A stretch of 64,000 nucleotides of DNA. It comes from Nematopogon swammerdamellus (lineage: Eukaryota > Arthropoda > Insecta > Lepidoptera > Adelidae). The translations under genes and the position numbers were made by a program. Below, one piece after another: positions 51,027 through 62,289 of the stretch. The stretch's first letter is position 1. Every line of letters starts with the position of its first letter. Where the stretch lies: assembly GCA_946902875.1 (NCBI GenBank), contig OX336343.1, positions 3,262,754-3,326,753 on the forward strand, in the 5' to 3' direction. The notes under the pieces were generated by a model, which saw only the letters and a list, made by a program, of their open reading frames with translations, was not told where the DNA came from and made no database searches.

Positions 51027-51729
51027 ACATCCAGTTTTACTTGAATTTGGAAACCATTTTTGAAGGATGAATTGACGCGCAAATAAGAAGACATTTGAAA
51101 ATGGTACCAATGGTGTGGAAAATATTTCAACGTAATTTATCGTTTCTTATTGAAGGATATTATCGACTATCGTCGTTAGCTTTAAAAGGTGTTTTATTAT
51201 GGTAGTAAAAATGTACTTAGGTTGATCAGTATTTCCTTCTAAGAGTTTTAATATTTTCAATCATTAAAATTAACGAAATAATGAAGTGATAAATTATTCA
51301 TACTTATTTAATAATCACATGAGCCAGGTAATAAAAATTTTGGCACGATTTTATTAACCCATTGACAAATTGATACTTCAAGTATCTTAATATACGATTT
51401 TTTTTTATAGTTGCACTAAGTGTTAGTATGAGTAATGTACTAAAAATATTGTGATGATACAAATTATGTATAAAAATTTGAGAAAGGCGCTTAGCACCTT
51501 CTTTGTAGTCCGAACTCACAGGAAAATTGTTAATCTTGTTGTACATGTTATACATACATAGCGTCACGCCTGTTTCCCAGTGGGGTAGGCAGAGATAACG
51601 AATCTCCAAGTGCCAAGATCAATTAAAAATTAAAAATAAACTTTATAATTGTCCCCTAAAATTGAGGCCAAAAAAACTAATTTCGTTTATTTACGTATTA
51701 TAGGTCCGTGATTGGGTCATCAAACTCTA
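51027..51729. other. Unassigned; one retroposon scrap
   Basis: 51560-51600 (GCGTCACGCCTGTTTCCCAG, GGGGTAGGCAGAG) is a motif I associate with dispersed lepidopteran retroposons. No gene. Confidence 0.4.
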
Positions 51730-52213
51730 TACAGGGTGTTTCAGGATAGGGTTTCGTAACTTCAGGGTTCGAAAGGGCTCCATATTTGAAGACGAAAAGC
51801 TCTTATACTTTTTCCCAGATTCGGTTATTTTATAGTACTTTTTGGTGAAAATCGTTTCATCGAGATTTGGTGGACGGTTAACGTCAGCCTTTATTAAATA
51901 CAAATAAAATTACTAACTTACATGCTTTAACTAGTAGAATTATAGTGCATATAGTAAATTCCAAACACTTAAATTTTAATGACATCAAAAGAAAAAGGGG
52001 ACTGGACTAGGTCATTGCACTCCCTAGACGTAGACAGCACTATTGCCAAATGTCCCCATACTCACAGTCCATCGAGTTTTTATTACAATTTTAAATTTTT
52101 GTATGAAAAAAAGTACGAAATTTCGATTTGAGTGATGAGGATTTTTTCTTCTAATAATGAGAACCTACTTTATATTCCTGAAGTTTCTCAAACCTATCCT
52201 GAAACAACCTGTA
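51730..52213. mobile_element. Family P MITE, full copy
   Basis: TACAGGGTGTTTCAGGATAG to CCTATCCTGAAACAACCTGT A. Collinear with 33892-34352 throughout, 484 bp, TA at both ends. Confidence 0.75.
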
Positions 52214-52954
52214 TAATATATGTAATAAAACTCCGTCCAGTACACTGTATTAATTAATCCTTTATTTCCATTCTCACCACGTTGTGCAAAGCTAGGTTAA
52301 CTACCCTCACCCCGTGCCGCCGTTTTCCCGACTGCCAGAATTCCCCCACTCGCCGCCGTTCGTTCCGCTCGAGTCAGTTGACGTACTCTTTCTTTTTAAT
52401 TAAAACCGCCGTCAACGACCAATTCGCAGGAAAAGTCAATTAAAATTAGAAACCTTACATATGTATGTACCAAATTTCAACTTTTTTCGTCCTGTAGATT
52501 CGGAGAAAATAAGGTGTTACGGGACAGACAGAGAGATACGAGAGCGATCCTATAAGGGTTCTGCTTTTCCTCTTTTGAGGGTGAACAATGAAAAATATTG
52601 TAATTTTTTTTTCCTTCTTTACTTAAATAGGGCTTCAGCCGCCTAGCGACAATGGTTGTGTGTTCTTTATGGCGAAATAAATAGCTGAATCTGAAACTGA
52701 ATTTGAAGGCAAGACCGTATAAAACGGGTCAGGCTGACTGGCGACATAAAACAACCTATTTCAAAGAGAAATCTAATACATATGCTAATTTTTTTCTTTT
52801 TTTTTCACGACATAAATTTTTGCATGTTATTGCTTCCTAACCTTCGTCACGACTCTGCTTATGTTTCACTTTCCTCAACAAGATCCGCTAGGACCGAAAA
52901 AGGACCTTTTGAAATAATTAGAAGGACGAAACAGGGAGATGTGTAAGCATTTTC
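52214..52954. other. Unassigned; possible LINE 3' UTRs
   Basis: 52640-52700 (GCCTAGCGACAATGGTTGTG, GCGAAATAAATAGCTGAATC) has the look of a retroposon 3' end with AATAAA. No gene. Confidence 0.35.
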
Positions 52955-53166
52955 TTTTTATGTAATCCGATATGTGTTGCTGAGTCAGAGGGGTCAAAGT
53001 ATCTCCAAGAAGGTAGGTGCCATATCGTAGACTTCGCTTTGTATTGTTGGCTATACTGGACTAGAGGAGAACACCGCTTTTGGATGCTATGCGGCCGCCT
53101 TACATTCAGTGCGGTGGTAGCAACCCAGTCGGCTACAATGAGCCTACCACCTAGAAAGGGTAAAGA
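52955..53166 (-). mobile_element. Family B SINE-like element
   Basis: TTTTATGTAATCCGATATGT, CTCCAAGAAGGTAGGTGCCA, ATACTGGACTAGAGGAGAAC and GCAACCCAGTCGGCTACAAT. Tail side deleted in part. Confidence 0.75.
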
Positions 53167-53179
53167 GAAATGTACCTAC

Positions 53180-53255
53180 TTAAGCTCGCCTGTTGTACCT
53201 AATTTTTATAAATTGATGTTCAATAAAGAATACATACATACATACATATACTTCT
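53180..53255 (+). mobile_element. LINE 3' UTR fragment (family L)
   Basis: CTCGCCTGTTGTACCTAATT, GTTCAATAAAGAATACATAC and an (ATAC)n tail. Confidence 0.6.
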
Positions 53256-53371
53256 CTTCTCTTCTCTATCTCTACCTACATAGTATAAAATGGAAAGTCT
53301 GTCGTTTATTGATGCTATTAAAATGTGACATTTCTTTTCAATTTGTGTGTTTTATGGCTTATGTTATGTAT

Positions 53372-53628
53372 GACAAGCTGTGCCCGCGGCTCCGCCCGCT
53401 CTCATATTTCACTTCACTGCTAACCTCATAAGCTATTTAGCGTGATAGTAAGTATAGTCCCTATAGTTGATGGGAAGAATCAAGCTATCCGTAGAATTTT
53501 GTTTTATTAAAATCGGTTCAGTGGTTCTCGAGTTATAAGCGGACAGACAGACATACACTCAGACACTCAGACACTCAGACACTCAGACACTCAGACAGAA
53601 AGCAGACGTTGGATTTTATTATAGGTAA
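53372..53628 (+). repeat. Family H-type repeat with (ACTCAGAC)n
   Basis: Starts CAAGCTGTGCCCGCGGCTCC, continues AAAATCGGTTCAGTGGTTCT, then five ACTCAGAC units (53556-53597) and ends GGATTTTATTATAGGTA. Appears end-to-end complete. Confidence 0.6.
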
Positions 53629-53715
53629 AAGGATGTATGATTGATTTGAAGAAATCTCTTTATTATACTAATGTGATAAATCAAAAACAAAATAACTTTT
53701 GAAAAAAAAAAACAT

Positions 53716-53936
53716 GTTTCTTGTATGGGGTTGCCCAAATTTTTTTCTTTTAGTTTTTTTATTATTTTTTTTTTTTGTCAAAGATATCCGCCATAATAAC
53801 ACGTATTTTATAAAAATATCAATCGGATACATATTACGGTTCTAAAGATACACCTTAAATGGTAGGGCAGAATAGACGGACCGCGTAGGCTTACCTAGTA
53901 ATCGGGTCCACATGACCTCCGTACGGAAACCTAAAA
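53716..53936 (+). repeat. Family C repeat, diverged 3' half
   Basis: TGTTTCTTGTATGGGGTTGC, ATATCCGCCATAATAACACG, ATATTACGGTTCTAAAGATA and GTACGGAAACCTAAAAG. The GACA tract is lost. Confidence 0.65.
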
Positions 53937-54114
53937 GAAGAATAAAATATATTTTCGCTTACTTTTTGGACATTTGTGTCGAGTCTAGGATTTTCCTAAG
54001 CTTTGTAGCTTAGTAATAATAGTTTCATTCGGAAAAGCGAGTTCGCTTTTATATATTGACGCATCCTTTGTTTTCGCCAAGTCTGGTAGCATCGATAGCT
54101 CGACGGTGCTATGG

Positions 54115-54245
54115 ATCGACGTCTGATCGTGAAGTTAAGCACACCCGGGCGCGGTCAGAACTTGGACCGGTCACTGACCGATGAGGCTGGCCGTGGTTCG
54201 GATTTAACGTAAAACTGTAGGTCCCTTCCCTTCCCTTACCTTCCT
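54115..54245 (+). mobile_element. 5S rRNA-like SINE head
   Basis: GTCTGATCGTGAAGTTAAGC (54121-54140) then GGGCGCGGTCAGAACTTGGA (54147-54166) are collinear with the A-box to C-box control region of arthropod 5S rRNA. CGTGGTTCGGATTTAACG and CTGTAGGTCCCTTCCC of the family A long subtype follow. This copy shows more of the 5S portion than the others. Confidence 0.7.
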
Positions 54246-54383
54246 AAGGGTTGTTGTCCTAATACATTGCTAAATGTGGTGGTCGGTGTTGCGCTGTAAT
54301 TTACAAAAATACATGCAGCACAACACCGATTACTCTGCTTACCCAGATTGGATACAGCGTGTGATATGGATGTATGTATGTAT
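54246..54383 (+). mobile_element. Family E SINE 3' end
   Basis: TGTCCTAATACATTGCTAAA, GTGGTGGTCGGTGTTGCGCT, CACAACACCGATTACTCTGC and ATGGATGTATGTATGTATT. Joined directly to the 5S-like head fragment. Confidence 0.8.
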
Positions 54384-55647
54384 TTTCGTTATGATTTTGA
54401 CAGACCGTACGGCGTGAATATCCAATAAACGTATGTGGCAATACAGTAAACTGATTAATTTATTTGTGTGGCTACACTGACAGCTAGGCGGTAGCGATGC
54501 GACAGCGATATCACAAGCGCACTTCACTAATTCATTCTTAGAACAAGCCCCATCTGGTAAAGCTACTTATTGGTCGAGGCGACTAGGGGGGAATAACGTG
54601 CCCAGTTATCACGGGCAAAAATTGGCTTGGCGCTGAACGCTGCTTCGGAACAACACCCAAAATGTCCATAATTTTGATTGTGCGGTTTTTTTCTTTTTTG
54701 CCATTTTAGTTTTGTTCTTACTATCTACCTTAGTATCTTACTATCTTACTCTTCTATCTACTTTACATTTAACTTACATTTGCCTTTGAACAATATTTCG
54801 TTATTATTGTATTTATTTAGTTTTATGTTTAGCTTTAGTTACACTGTAAATTATTAGATAAGTTTTACTGAATAAAGTACTCACCTCATATAAATTTAAA
54901 CCGGAATATTTCTCAATGTTTCCTTGTCGTTCATAGTATGATGGCATAAAATCAGATCATTTGATCACAAATTCTGAAAATCAGTGTCTTTCCGGTTACT
55001 GAAGATGTAAGCTCTGCCTGTAAATTGATGTAACATATTTTTATTTTATATTAATTATTTCATTTCGCGTACCTACATATTCTTTTATACTTATTTTTCT
55101 TGTGATAAAATTTTTGAATTCATAGATACACTCATAATATGTGTAATTATATTTTTGAAAATTTGTTTTTATAAATTTTTATATTTTTCAAAATAGTTCA
55201 CTGCCAAATTGCAGTTGTCACTGTCAATGGGCAGTGATCCGCAAGCAACAAAACAAAATGAAATTACCTCACTACAGTCGCCATCGCAACGCCATCGCCT
55301 CGCTCTCCGCCACTCTGTGTAACCTCGGCTAAGTCACACTCAATTAGACTCGACAGCTGAGTGTCGTGTCGCGCTTATCAAATCATTGCATCTAGCACTA
55401 CCTAACATTCAATCTAGAATCAATTAATTCAGGTCTGACATGCATTTTGAAATATAATTAATAATAGTGTCTTGTTTAATCCTTGCGATGGATTTGCATA
55501 ATATAAGAGGCTTGTAACCGAGCGATAAAGGGCTCGACTAGGCTGCGAAAGGGAGAGGGTTCGATGCCCTTTGGCATGCACCACTTTCATTCTCTTTTCG
55601 AGTTTGAAAAGTGCATTTCTTTCATAAACCCGACTGGATCGATGCCT
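54384..55647. other. Unassigned; weak tRNA-like segment at 55510-55585
   Basis: No gene. 55510-55585 includes GTAACCGAGCGATAAAGGGC and a T-arm-like GGGTTCGATGCCC and may be a decayed Pol III head. The rest is AT-rich. Confidence 0.35.
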
Positions 55648-55756
55648 CAGTACTGAATAAAGGTCGGTCGAAACGTCTGTAAGTAAGTCAATATTTTCTG
55701 TTCAGTTCAGTGTACCCGGCACTACCGAAGGGAAGCGCTGACATGGCAACAAGTTA
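55648..55756 (+). mobile_element. Family A SINE-like fragment
   Basis: TACTGAATAAAGGTCGGTCG to GAAGCGCTGACATGGCAAC. Both ends missing. An RTE fragment begins 30 bp later. Confidence 0.65.
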
Positions 55757-55784
55757 TTTACAAGTATTTAACAATGACAAAGCT

Positions 55785-56036
55785 AGGTGCCGAGCAAGGT
55801 CGACCAAAGTAGTTGTCATTGGACACCGGGTTGCTAAGCTCAAGTGACAGTGGGCTGGGCACGTCGGCCGAAGAGACGACGACCATTGACGAGTAACCGT
55901 GTCGTAAACTGGACAGGCGGCCGTGGACAGATAAACGGAATGCGGGAAGGCCAGTGCCAAGGATGGACGACGACATCAAGTACGTCGTAGGAAAGCAGTG
56001 GTTCCGTATCGCTGAAGGCCGTTTGGAGTGGAGAAA
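55785..56036 (+). mobile_element. RTE-clade LINE 3' fragment
   Basis: GGTCGACCAAAGTAGTTGTC, GACACCGGGTTGCTAAGCTC, GGACGACGACATCAAGTACG and TTCCGTATCGCTGAAGGCCG. Lacks the microsatellite tail and ends in an A run. Confidence 0.75.
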
Positions 56037-56073
56037 AAAAAAAATTTTAAACAAATATATTGTGTGGTCTTAC

Positions 56074-56108
56074 GGAGCCCTCGATGCGCGAGTCCGACTC
56101 CCACTGAC
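56074..56108 (-). repeat. Family C terminal scrap
   Basis: TACGGAGCCCTCGATGCGCG then GTCCGACTCCCACTGACA. Confidence 0.5.
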
Positions 56109-56389
56109 AGCTGTGAAGAAGTAGTAATTTGATAATTTGGAGCAATTCTTGCATTCCTACTTGTATGACTCGGTATATTATATTAAATCTACGCGTTCGT
56201 ACGTTTAACTCGTTTCTAGGAGTTCAATTAATTCACTTCGGCTGCAGCGTGGTTCCGGCCAAGTTCCGCTAGTAACCGGCTTCTGAGTTGGCTATTGTTC
56301 AAGAAATACAACCGTTTTGAATCCAGCTAAATTCTAAACTTAATTCCTGGCTCCGTGAGCAAGCTTTTGTTTGATTTCGCATACATACA

Positions 56390-56704
56390 TATACATATCA
56401 CACACGCTGAATCCCGACAATCTGGGTAAGCAGAGTAATAGGTGTTGTGCTGCAAGAACTCTGGTAAATTACAGCACAACACCGACCACCACGTTTCGCA
56501 AAGTATTCGATCAAGATTCAATCGATCAAGCAGCAAGTAGGCACGAAGACCCACCTGCTGCATGACTCGGTGGAAGTACCGTGCCAAGGTGAGAGGTGGC
56601 GATCCTGTCGCCTTTTAGCACGGCATCTTGTCCTTATCCCTTAGTCGCCTTTTACGACATGCAGTGGGGATATTCTTTTGAAGTACCGGCCCCACACGGT
56701 ACTT
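56390..56704 (-). mobile_element. Family E SINE with shared 5' head
   Basis: Tail-side ATACATATCACACACGCTGA, then GCAGAGTAATAGGTGTTGTG, GACCACCACGTTTCGCAAAG, CTGCTGCATGACTCGGTGGA and CCTTAGTCGCCTTTTACGAC to ACCGGCCCCACACGGTAC. Full organisation. Confidence 0.85.
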
Positions 56705-57367
56705 TGATTTCGGTACGGACTTTTTACGGTTGATTTCGCGTTAATTTAAATATGAAAATATAGTATATTATTTGCGTGTGCTGGACGTAAACTTGTAACT
56801 TATATATGCGTGTGCTTGTGCGTGCGTGCGTGCGTGCTTGTGTGAAATTCGTGATGAAATTACTTTCTTACATGTGTACGAAATTATAGGTTTACGTTTT
56901 CACTCGTCAATTCATTTTATTTTTATTTATTTATTTATTTTAAACACTGACAGCTGACAGCTGGTGCGTGTAATTTATGAGTGCACTTGTATTGTTTTTA
57001 AGTATTTTTGTTGTCATGTAAGACTTTGGTTTTTAACCAACTTCTTAAAAAAAAGGAGGTTTAAATTCACAAGTAGGAAATAGCTACAATCCTTTGTGTT
57101 TGGACATAACGTGCGAACTTTAAGAGGATTATTTTCTTTAAAGCATAGTTTATAAAATCTGTCACGATTGGCTTGTACACGTTCTGTCCACGAAATTATC
57201 CTGAATAATATTTTCCTCTGTAGGAAAGTTCTTACATAAATGCGATGTGTTCATTCTGACTGCAGTCGTAATCACATTTGCACACACGCTCGCTGCCTTC
57301 ACAATTCGCGTAACACGGACAACTATTATATTCAACGCCAGGAAATTAAATTCATGCAAGATGTATT
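56705..57367. other. Unassigned; short (TGCG)n
   Basis: GTGCGTGCGTGCGTGC at about 56819. A family J scrap (TTTAACCAACTTCTTAAAAA) at 57034. No gene. Confidence 0.4.
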
Positions 57368-57920
57368 TTGTCTAACTCTGCCAGAAGTAATTGCGGTGCA
57401 CACTGCATGCTGACTTATGGTGCCGTATGAATAATTACAATTTTCGGGTCTTGTGCATACTTTTTCCTCTCAAACTAGACGTCTCGTAAGCTTCCGCTTG
57501 TCTTTTTTACAAATCTTTATTCTGTGAACATCAATTCCTTGAAAAATTTACGTTGTCTGTCTAACTCTGTCAGAAGTAATTTGCGGTACACAATGCATGC
57601 TGACATAATGTGTTGTTTGAATAATTGCAATTTAGCGGGTCTCTTACATAGGTACTTTTTCATTGCAAACTAGACGTCGTTAGCTCCCGCTTTTATGTCT
57701 TTGTCACAGATCCTTATCTTCTGATATTGCTAGAAAAAAATATGTTGTCTAACTCTACCAGAAGTAATTGCGTTGCACACTGCTTGCTGACTTAAGGTGT
57801 TGTTTGAATAATTGCAATTTACAGGTCTTTCTGCATACTTTTTCCTCGCAAACTAAACGTGTCGGTAACTTCGTTTTGTCTGCGTGCCACAGATATTCTT
57901 CTGAACGTGTATTCATACAA
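57368..57920 (+). repeat. 188-bp tandem repeat, three diverged copies
   Basis: The block GTCTAACTCT begins at 57370, 57559 and 57747, giving periods of 189 and 188 bp. Each unit continues CAGAAGTAATTGCGG-like, CACACTGCATGCTGAC, GAATAATTGCAATTT, ATACTTTTTCCT and AAACTAGACGT. The third copy ends at about 57915. No frame. Confidence 0.8.
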
Positions 57921-58035
57921 AACTGAAACTCAAAATGATGTTGATTTTTTTTTAGTACTTACAAGAGTTTCAATTTCATTGGTTCGTTTGGTTCGATCAT
58001 TTGGTTCGAATGTACATTTTTTTAAAAAAAATTTT

Positions 58036-58453
58036 TATGGAAACTTGACACGGTTGGCTACATCACCTACAACATCCGTGATGTCAGCCCATAACACCGG
58101 GTGAACTTGGTGCCACGTGAGTGCTTCCCTTCATTTCGCGCCGGCTAAACTGAACTGGACGGAAAACACGAACTATTTACATAGCCGTTTCGACCGACGT
58201 TTCGCTCAGTGCGGTGGTACCAACCCGGCCGGGATAAACCCTACCACCTAGTAAGGTAAGAAGGGAAGGGACCTACAGTTTAACGTGGTATCCGAACCAC
58301 GGTCAGCCTCCAACAGTCGGGCGGTCATCCATCCAATAACTGACCGCACCATTAAGCTGCCGAGGCTGACGATCCCTTAGTCGACTTTTACGACATGCGA
58401 CGGGGAGAGATGCAGTGGGGCTATTCTTTTTAAGTACCGACCCCACACGGTAC
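58036..58453 (-). mobile_element. Family A SINE-like element, long subtype
   Basis: ATGGAAACTTGACACGGTTG through CAACAGTCGGGCGGTCATCC to CGACCCCACACGGTAC. Nearly identical to 22829-23253, including the CACCATTAAGCTGCC variant. Confidence 0.85.
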
Positions 58454-59445
58454 GAAAAACCATACGGTACGGTAAACATTTAACCATTTAGCCCCGAATC
58501 ACGGATGTATTAGGCGACGTAGCCAACCAAAAACAAAATTAATTACCATATTGTTTATGGTACAATTTCATAGAAAGGTAGCCTTCTCTTGGATACATAG
58601 AAAATTCCACCAGTTCTTTTTCAATGCGAAGAAGAACTGTTAAAGAAAATCACAATAAAAGTAAATTCGTACATTGGAATTTTCGACATATCCAAGCGTA
58701 TGTTACCTAACAATGGATAAAATTATACAATAAACAATAAACATATCGTCGTTGATACTTCAATATGTCATATGTAAAAAAAAAAATGTTTTTATTATTA
58801 TGCCAATGTATCCAAAATTTCGAACTTTACGTGTGCTCAAAATGTCATTTGTCTAAGAGCACCGTGAAGTTAGCTTCAGAATAAATTTGTCACTTCGTAT
58901 GTTTGGTACATTGCTCTGCACACTGTTGGATACTTCAATTTGTCACATGTCAAACGGCAGAAATCCAGTGTGGTTCGGTCGTGTTTTTATCATCGTTTCT
59001 AATGAAAATTGGGTGAGTTCGAAAATATTTGTATTCCTACGTAAACTCCTGTGTAAAATAAATAGTAATATTTCAAAAAGTATTAAAAAATTAGCACTAA
59101 ATTGTCACATGCCAAGGAAATGTATCGAGTTTTTAGTGTAAACATGTCACATGTCATACATACATAATATATCCATAAATAAGAGGAAATTATGGCAAAA
59201 CCATAATTACATATTTTTAACTTTTGGTAATAGAACAATACCAAAGTATCAAAAACTGTTTTAGTGTCTCCTGAAAAGTTAATCTTTTTGACGTGTGTCA
59301 TATCAACGACGATATTTGAATCACAGTTGTTAAATTCTATTCGATTTGTTAAGCAGCGTCAACAGTATAAAGCTTTGCTTATAAACATTTCTCTGCAAAC
59401 TAACAGCAATGCATACAACTTATTTAATAATATTAAATAAGTCAG
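58454..59445. other. Unassigned; repeat block at 58677-58742
   Basis: 58677-58742 (GGAATTTTCGACATATCCAA, ATTATACAATAAACAATAAA) recurs at 37200. TGTCACATGTCA-type strings recur at 58937, 59100 and 59142. No gene. Confidence 0.4.
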
Positions 59446-59510
59446 TAAAGTTAAATAGTTTGTTTTTAGTTATAATATTATTATAACTAAAAACAAACTA
59501 TTTAACTTTA
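59446..59510. repeat. Perfect 65-bp palindrome
   Basis: Two 31-bp arms, exact reverse complements, around a 3-bp loop (ATT). The arm begins TAAAGTTAAATAGTTTG. It could be a minimal MITE or a replication-generated inversion. Confidence 0.9.
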
Positions 59511-59890
59511 ATTCATCGCTGCGATCGCAATTATCCAAACCGCACTCTACCTATGGCGCAGTTCGATCGGCGCGAATCAAGTGGCTCAAGTTCTCATTCC
59601 AGCGGCTCCTAATTGAGAAAACTTTAATTAAATCTGAGCGAGTTCGGAATTATTGGCGGAGCGAACAGCCCCGAGCTGGTGAAGTGGTTTTGCATATGAT
59701 TGCATGCGCGCCGGATCGCCGTATCATTTCGGTTGCAGTGGCAATTTGCAGTTGCTGTACCCTAATCACGAGATTTAAACGGAAATTTAAACTATTTCGG
59801 TACGCTACGCTACGCCGTGTTCTCCGCATCATTTTGTATGGAGAAGCGAAGTTGGCATGGCATTCAGAGTTAACTTAATCTTTTATTATT
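59511..59890. other. Unassigned, GC-richer sequence
   Basis: 59530-59720 is GC-richer than its surroundings, with short opposing frames but no motif. Confidence 0.35.
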
Positions 59891-60030
59891 ATTTCTTTTT
59901 TTCTTATTTAGAATCATCATCATATTTATATTAATTCTATACAAATAAAAAATACATACAAAATTAATACAAACATAAAAAAAAGAAAACGGTAAAGTTA
60001 CGCCGACGACGGCGGGAGACAAGCCATTTT
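59891..60030 (-). mobile_element. Family D fragment
   Basis: ATATTTATATTAATTCTATA, ATACATACAAAATTAATACA and CGCCGACGACGGCGGGAGAC match the AT-rich part and GC boundary of the insertion at 17258-17743. Confidence 0.55.
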
Positions 60031-60037
60031 TAGTTAA

Positions 60038-60079
60038 CTCGCATTGGAATCCTAAGTAATCTTAGGATTCTAATGCGAG
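60038..60079. repeat. 42-bp inverted repeat
   Basis: CTCGCATTGGAATCCTAAG and CTTAGGATTCTAATGCGAG around TAAT, one mismatch. Confidence 0.8.
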
Positions 60080-60561
60080 AATTTCACCGTCGGAACAACT
60101 GACTTTTATCAAAGTGCGTTTAAAATGAGCATAAGTGGAGTTAGTAGTTAAGTATGTGTTGGCGAATTCGGCGCTAAGGACGAGAAAATAATAGTAAAAG
60201 GTCTCTAAGCGCTTGTAAAAAAAATATATGACAATACGATGCAACATTTTTTCACCACTTCATTTCATTCTCCGCGAATGGCTGTTTACAAGATGTCCCA
60301 AAAGTACACCTCGTTTTACGACTGACATTTACCTGAAGCGCCCTCTATATTCCGCGTGAAATATGTCGCTCGCTTGGAGAAGAAAAATCGTTGGGCATTA
60401 AATTATCATAACCCGCCCTTCCTGGCGTCTGCAGTGTCTTAGGGCCTACTTTGCTTACCGTGGTGGGCTCGGTTAAGACGAGGCGGAAGTTAACTTGCTC
60501 CATACAAAATCGCCTTTCGACATTTATGTTGTCTAGCTAGCCCCGTAAACCTTATACGATT

Positions 60562-61060
60562 TTTAACCGACTTCAAAAATAGGAGGAGGCTGTCAATTCG
60601 AGTGTATGTTTTTTTTTATGTTTGTTACGCGATTACTCCGTCAATTGTGGACTGATTTTGAAAATTCTTTTTTTGTTTGTTAGGTCATACTTCCGAGGTG
60701 GTCCCATTTTAATTTTATCGAAATTGGTTTAGCGGTTTTCGAAAAATCAACAAAATATTATGGTGTGCGGTTACCTTCAGCAAAACTTGTGATGTGATCT
60801 TTTTTAGCAATTTTCAGTTTGATAATTTACTATGGTGCGTGGTTACCTTCAGCAAAACTTTTGTGATGTGAACTTTTTCAGGAATTTGCAGTTTGACACA
60901 CATGGCGAATAATTCTGTACCACTTCAGTCGATTTCGATTATTCTTTTTTATGTAATATTACTAAAAATAATGAAATAAAAACTGTAATAAAACTGAAAT
61001 AAAAAGATAAAACCGACTTCAAAAAAAAAAAAACTAGAACTAAAAAGTCTTCGTCGTATT
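60562..61060 (+). repeat. Family J dispersed repeat, long copy
   Basis: AACCGACTTCAAAAATAGGA, TTCCGAGGTGGTCCCATTTT, and two direct copies of GGTTACCTTCAGCAAAACTT about 71 bp apart (60769 and 60840). Ends AACCGACTTCAAAAAAAAAA, so the terminal motif recurs at both ends. Confidence 0.55.
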
Positions 61061-61348
61061 CGGCCTCGCCATTTCGCCGAGTACATTAATAGCAAAAAAC
61101 TACTAAAAAAAGCAAAGCTAAAGCAAGCAAAAATGATGCATGAAAGAAAACATGGCTGGATAATATCCTTTGTGATTTGTGTAGCCTTCTTTAGCACCGC
61201 CTTCAACTCTAGGGTTCGATTTTGTTGTATTTCATGCATTTTTGAAGGCGATTTTTATATTTTTTTAAATAGTTTTTTACAATTTTAGTCTACGTTCCTG
61301 TCATTTTTTGTCTAGATGTACCTTTTTTTCCTTACAAAAGATTTTTTT
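61061..61348. other. Unassigned AT-rich sequence
   Basis: No gene or repeat recognised. Confidence 0.4.
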
Positions 61349-61700
61349 CTTGTTTTTATTGAAACTGACACGGTTGGCTACACCACCTATAACATCCGTA
61401 ATGTCAGCCCATAACACCGGGTGAACTAGGTGCCATGTCAGTGCTTCCCTTCATTTCATGTCGGCTACACTGAACTAGACGGAAAACACGAACTATTTAC
61501 ACAGCCGTTTCGGCCGACGACGTTTCATTCAGTGCGGTGATACCAACCCGGGCGGGATAAACCCTACCACCTAGTAAGGTAAGAAGGAAAGGGACCTACA
61601 GTTATACGTGGAATTCGAACCACGGTCAGCCTCCAACGGTCGAGCGGCCGGTCACGCATCCAAGTACTGACCGCGCCCACTGAGCTACCGAGGCTGACTG
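61349..61700 (-). mobile_element. Family A SINE-like element, long subtype, shared head missing
   Basis: ATTGAAACTGACACGGTTGG to CACTGAGCTACCGAGGCTGA. It includes the 5S-like part (GGTCACGCATCCAAGTACTG) and tRNA-like A box but stops before the ACCGTGTGGGG head. This hints that the tRNA/5S module can be the true 5' end. Confidence 0.8.
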
Positions 61701-62289
61701 TTGAAGACGAATATGACTTTTAGGCAGGCAGTAAAACTCGCACTTGACCGATTAGAAAGAATAAAAACAATCTTATTAAAAATAATTATGAATTAATGCC
61801 ACCTTGACCCCCTTTTCAGTTTTCAACCGCTAGGCTACTCCGAGAAGGCGTTACACCGGAGTCATCCCTCATGAGTGCGATGCAAAGCTAGACCGGAACT
61901 AAGCATGCATGCACGGTGGTGCATTAAGCGGGACTGCAACAGACAATGCGAGCTAACTAGTTCAAACTTGTACTCCGCGAAGTGTCCGAAGTGAAACACT
62001 GATACAAGTTGGACGGCTAACGGCCAACATTCACGACTCACAAGAGACTTGGTTCGATTCCAATTGCTAGAACACTAAGGGTAGATTGCCCAAACACAGA
62101 CTTAAATATCTCTGAAGACTGTTAACTAATGACGGAGTTTTTTTTGTACTTTCTCCCGTCGCAAAATTGCGAAAAAAGGGACCCTTATTGAATCGCTCTG
62201 GTGACACTCTGTCTGTCCGTCTGTCCGTCTTATTTTTTATTGCTACCGAACTGGGTGGCTCTGTCCGAGGTCGCACCCTCGGGCGCAGC
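61701..62289. other. Unassigned sequence
   Basis: No gene. A short TGTC run at 62211-62228. Confidence 0.4.

Noticed and set aside
54115..54175. Functional 5S rRNA gene
   Set aside because: Only the internal-promoter part is recognisable. The 5' and 3' halves are replaced by SINE sequence, and no closing stem is present.
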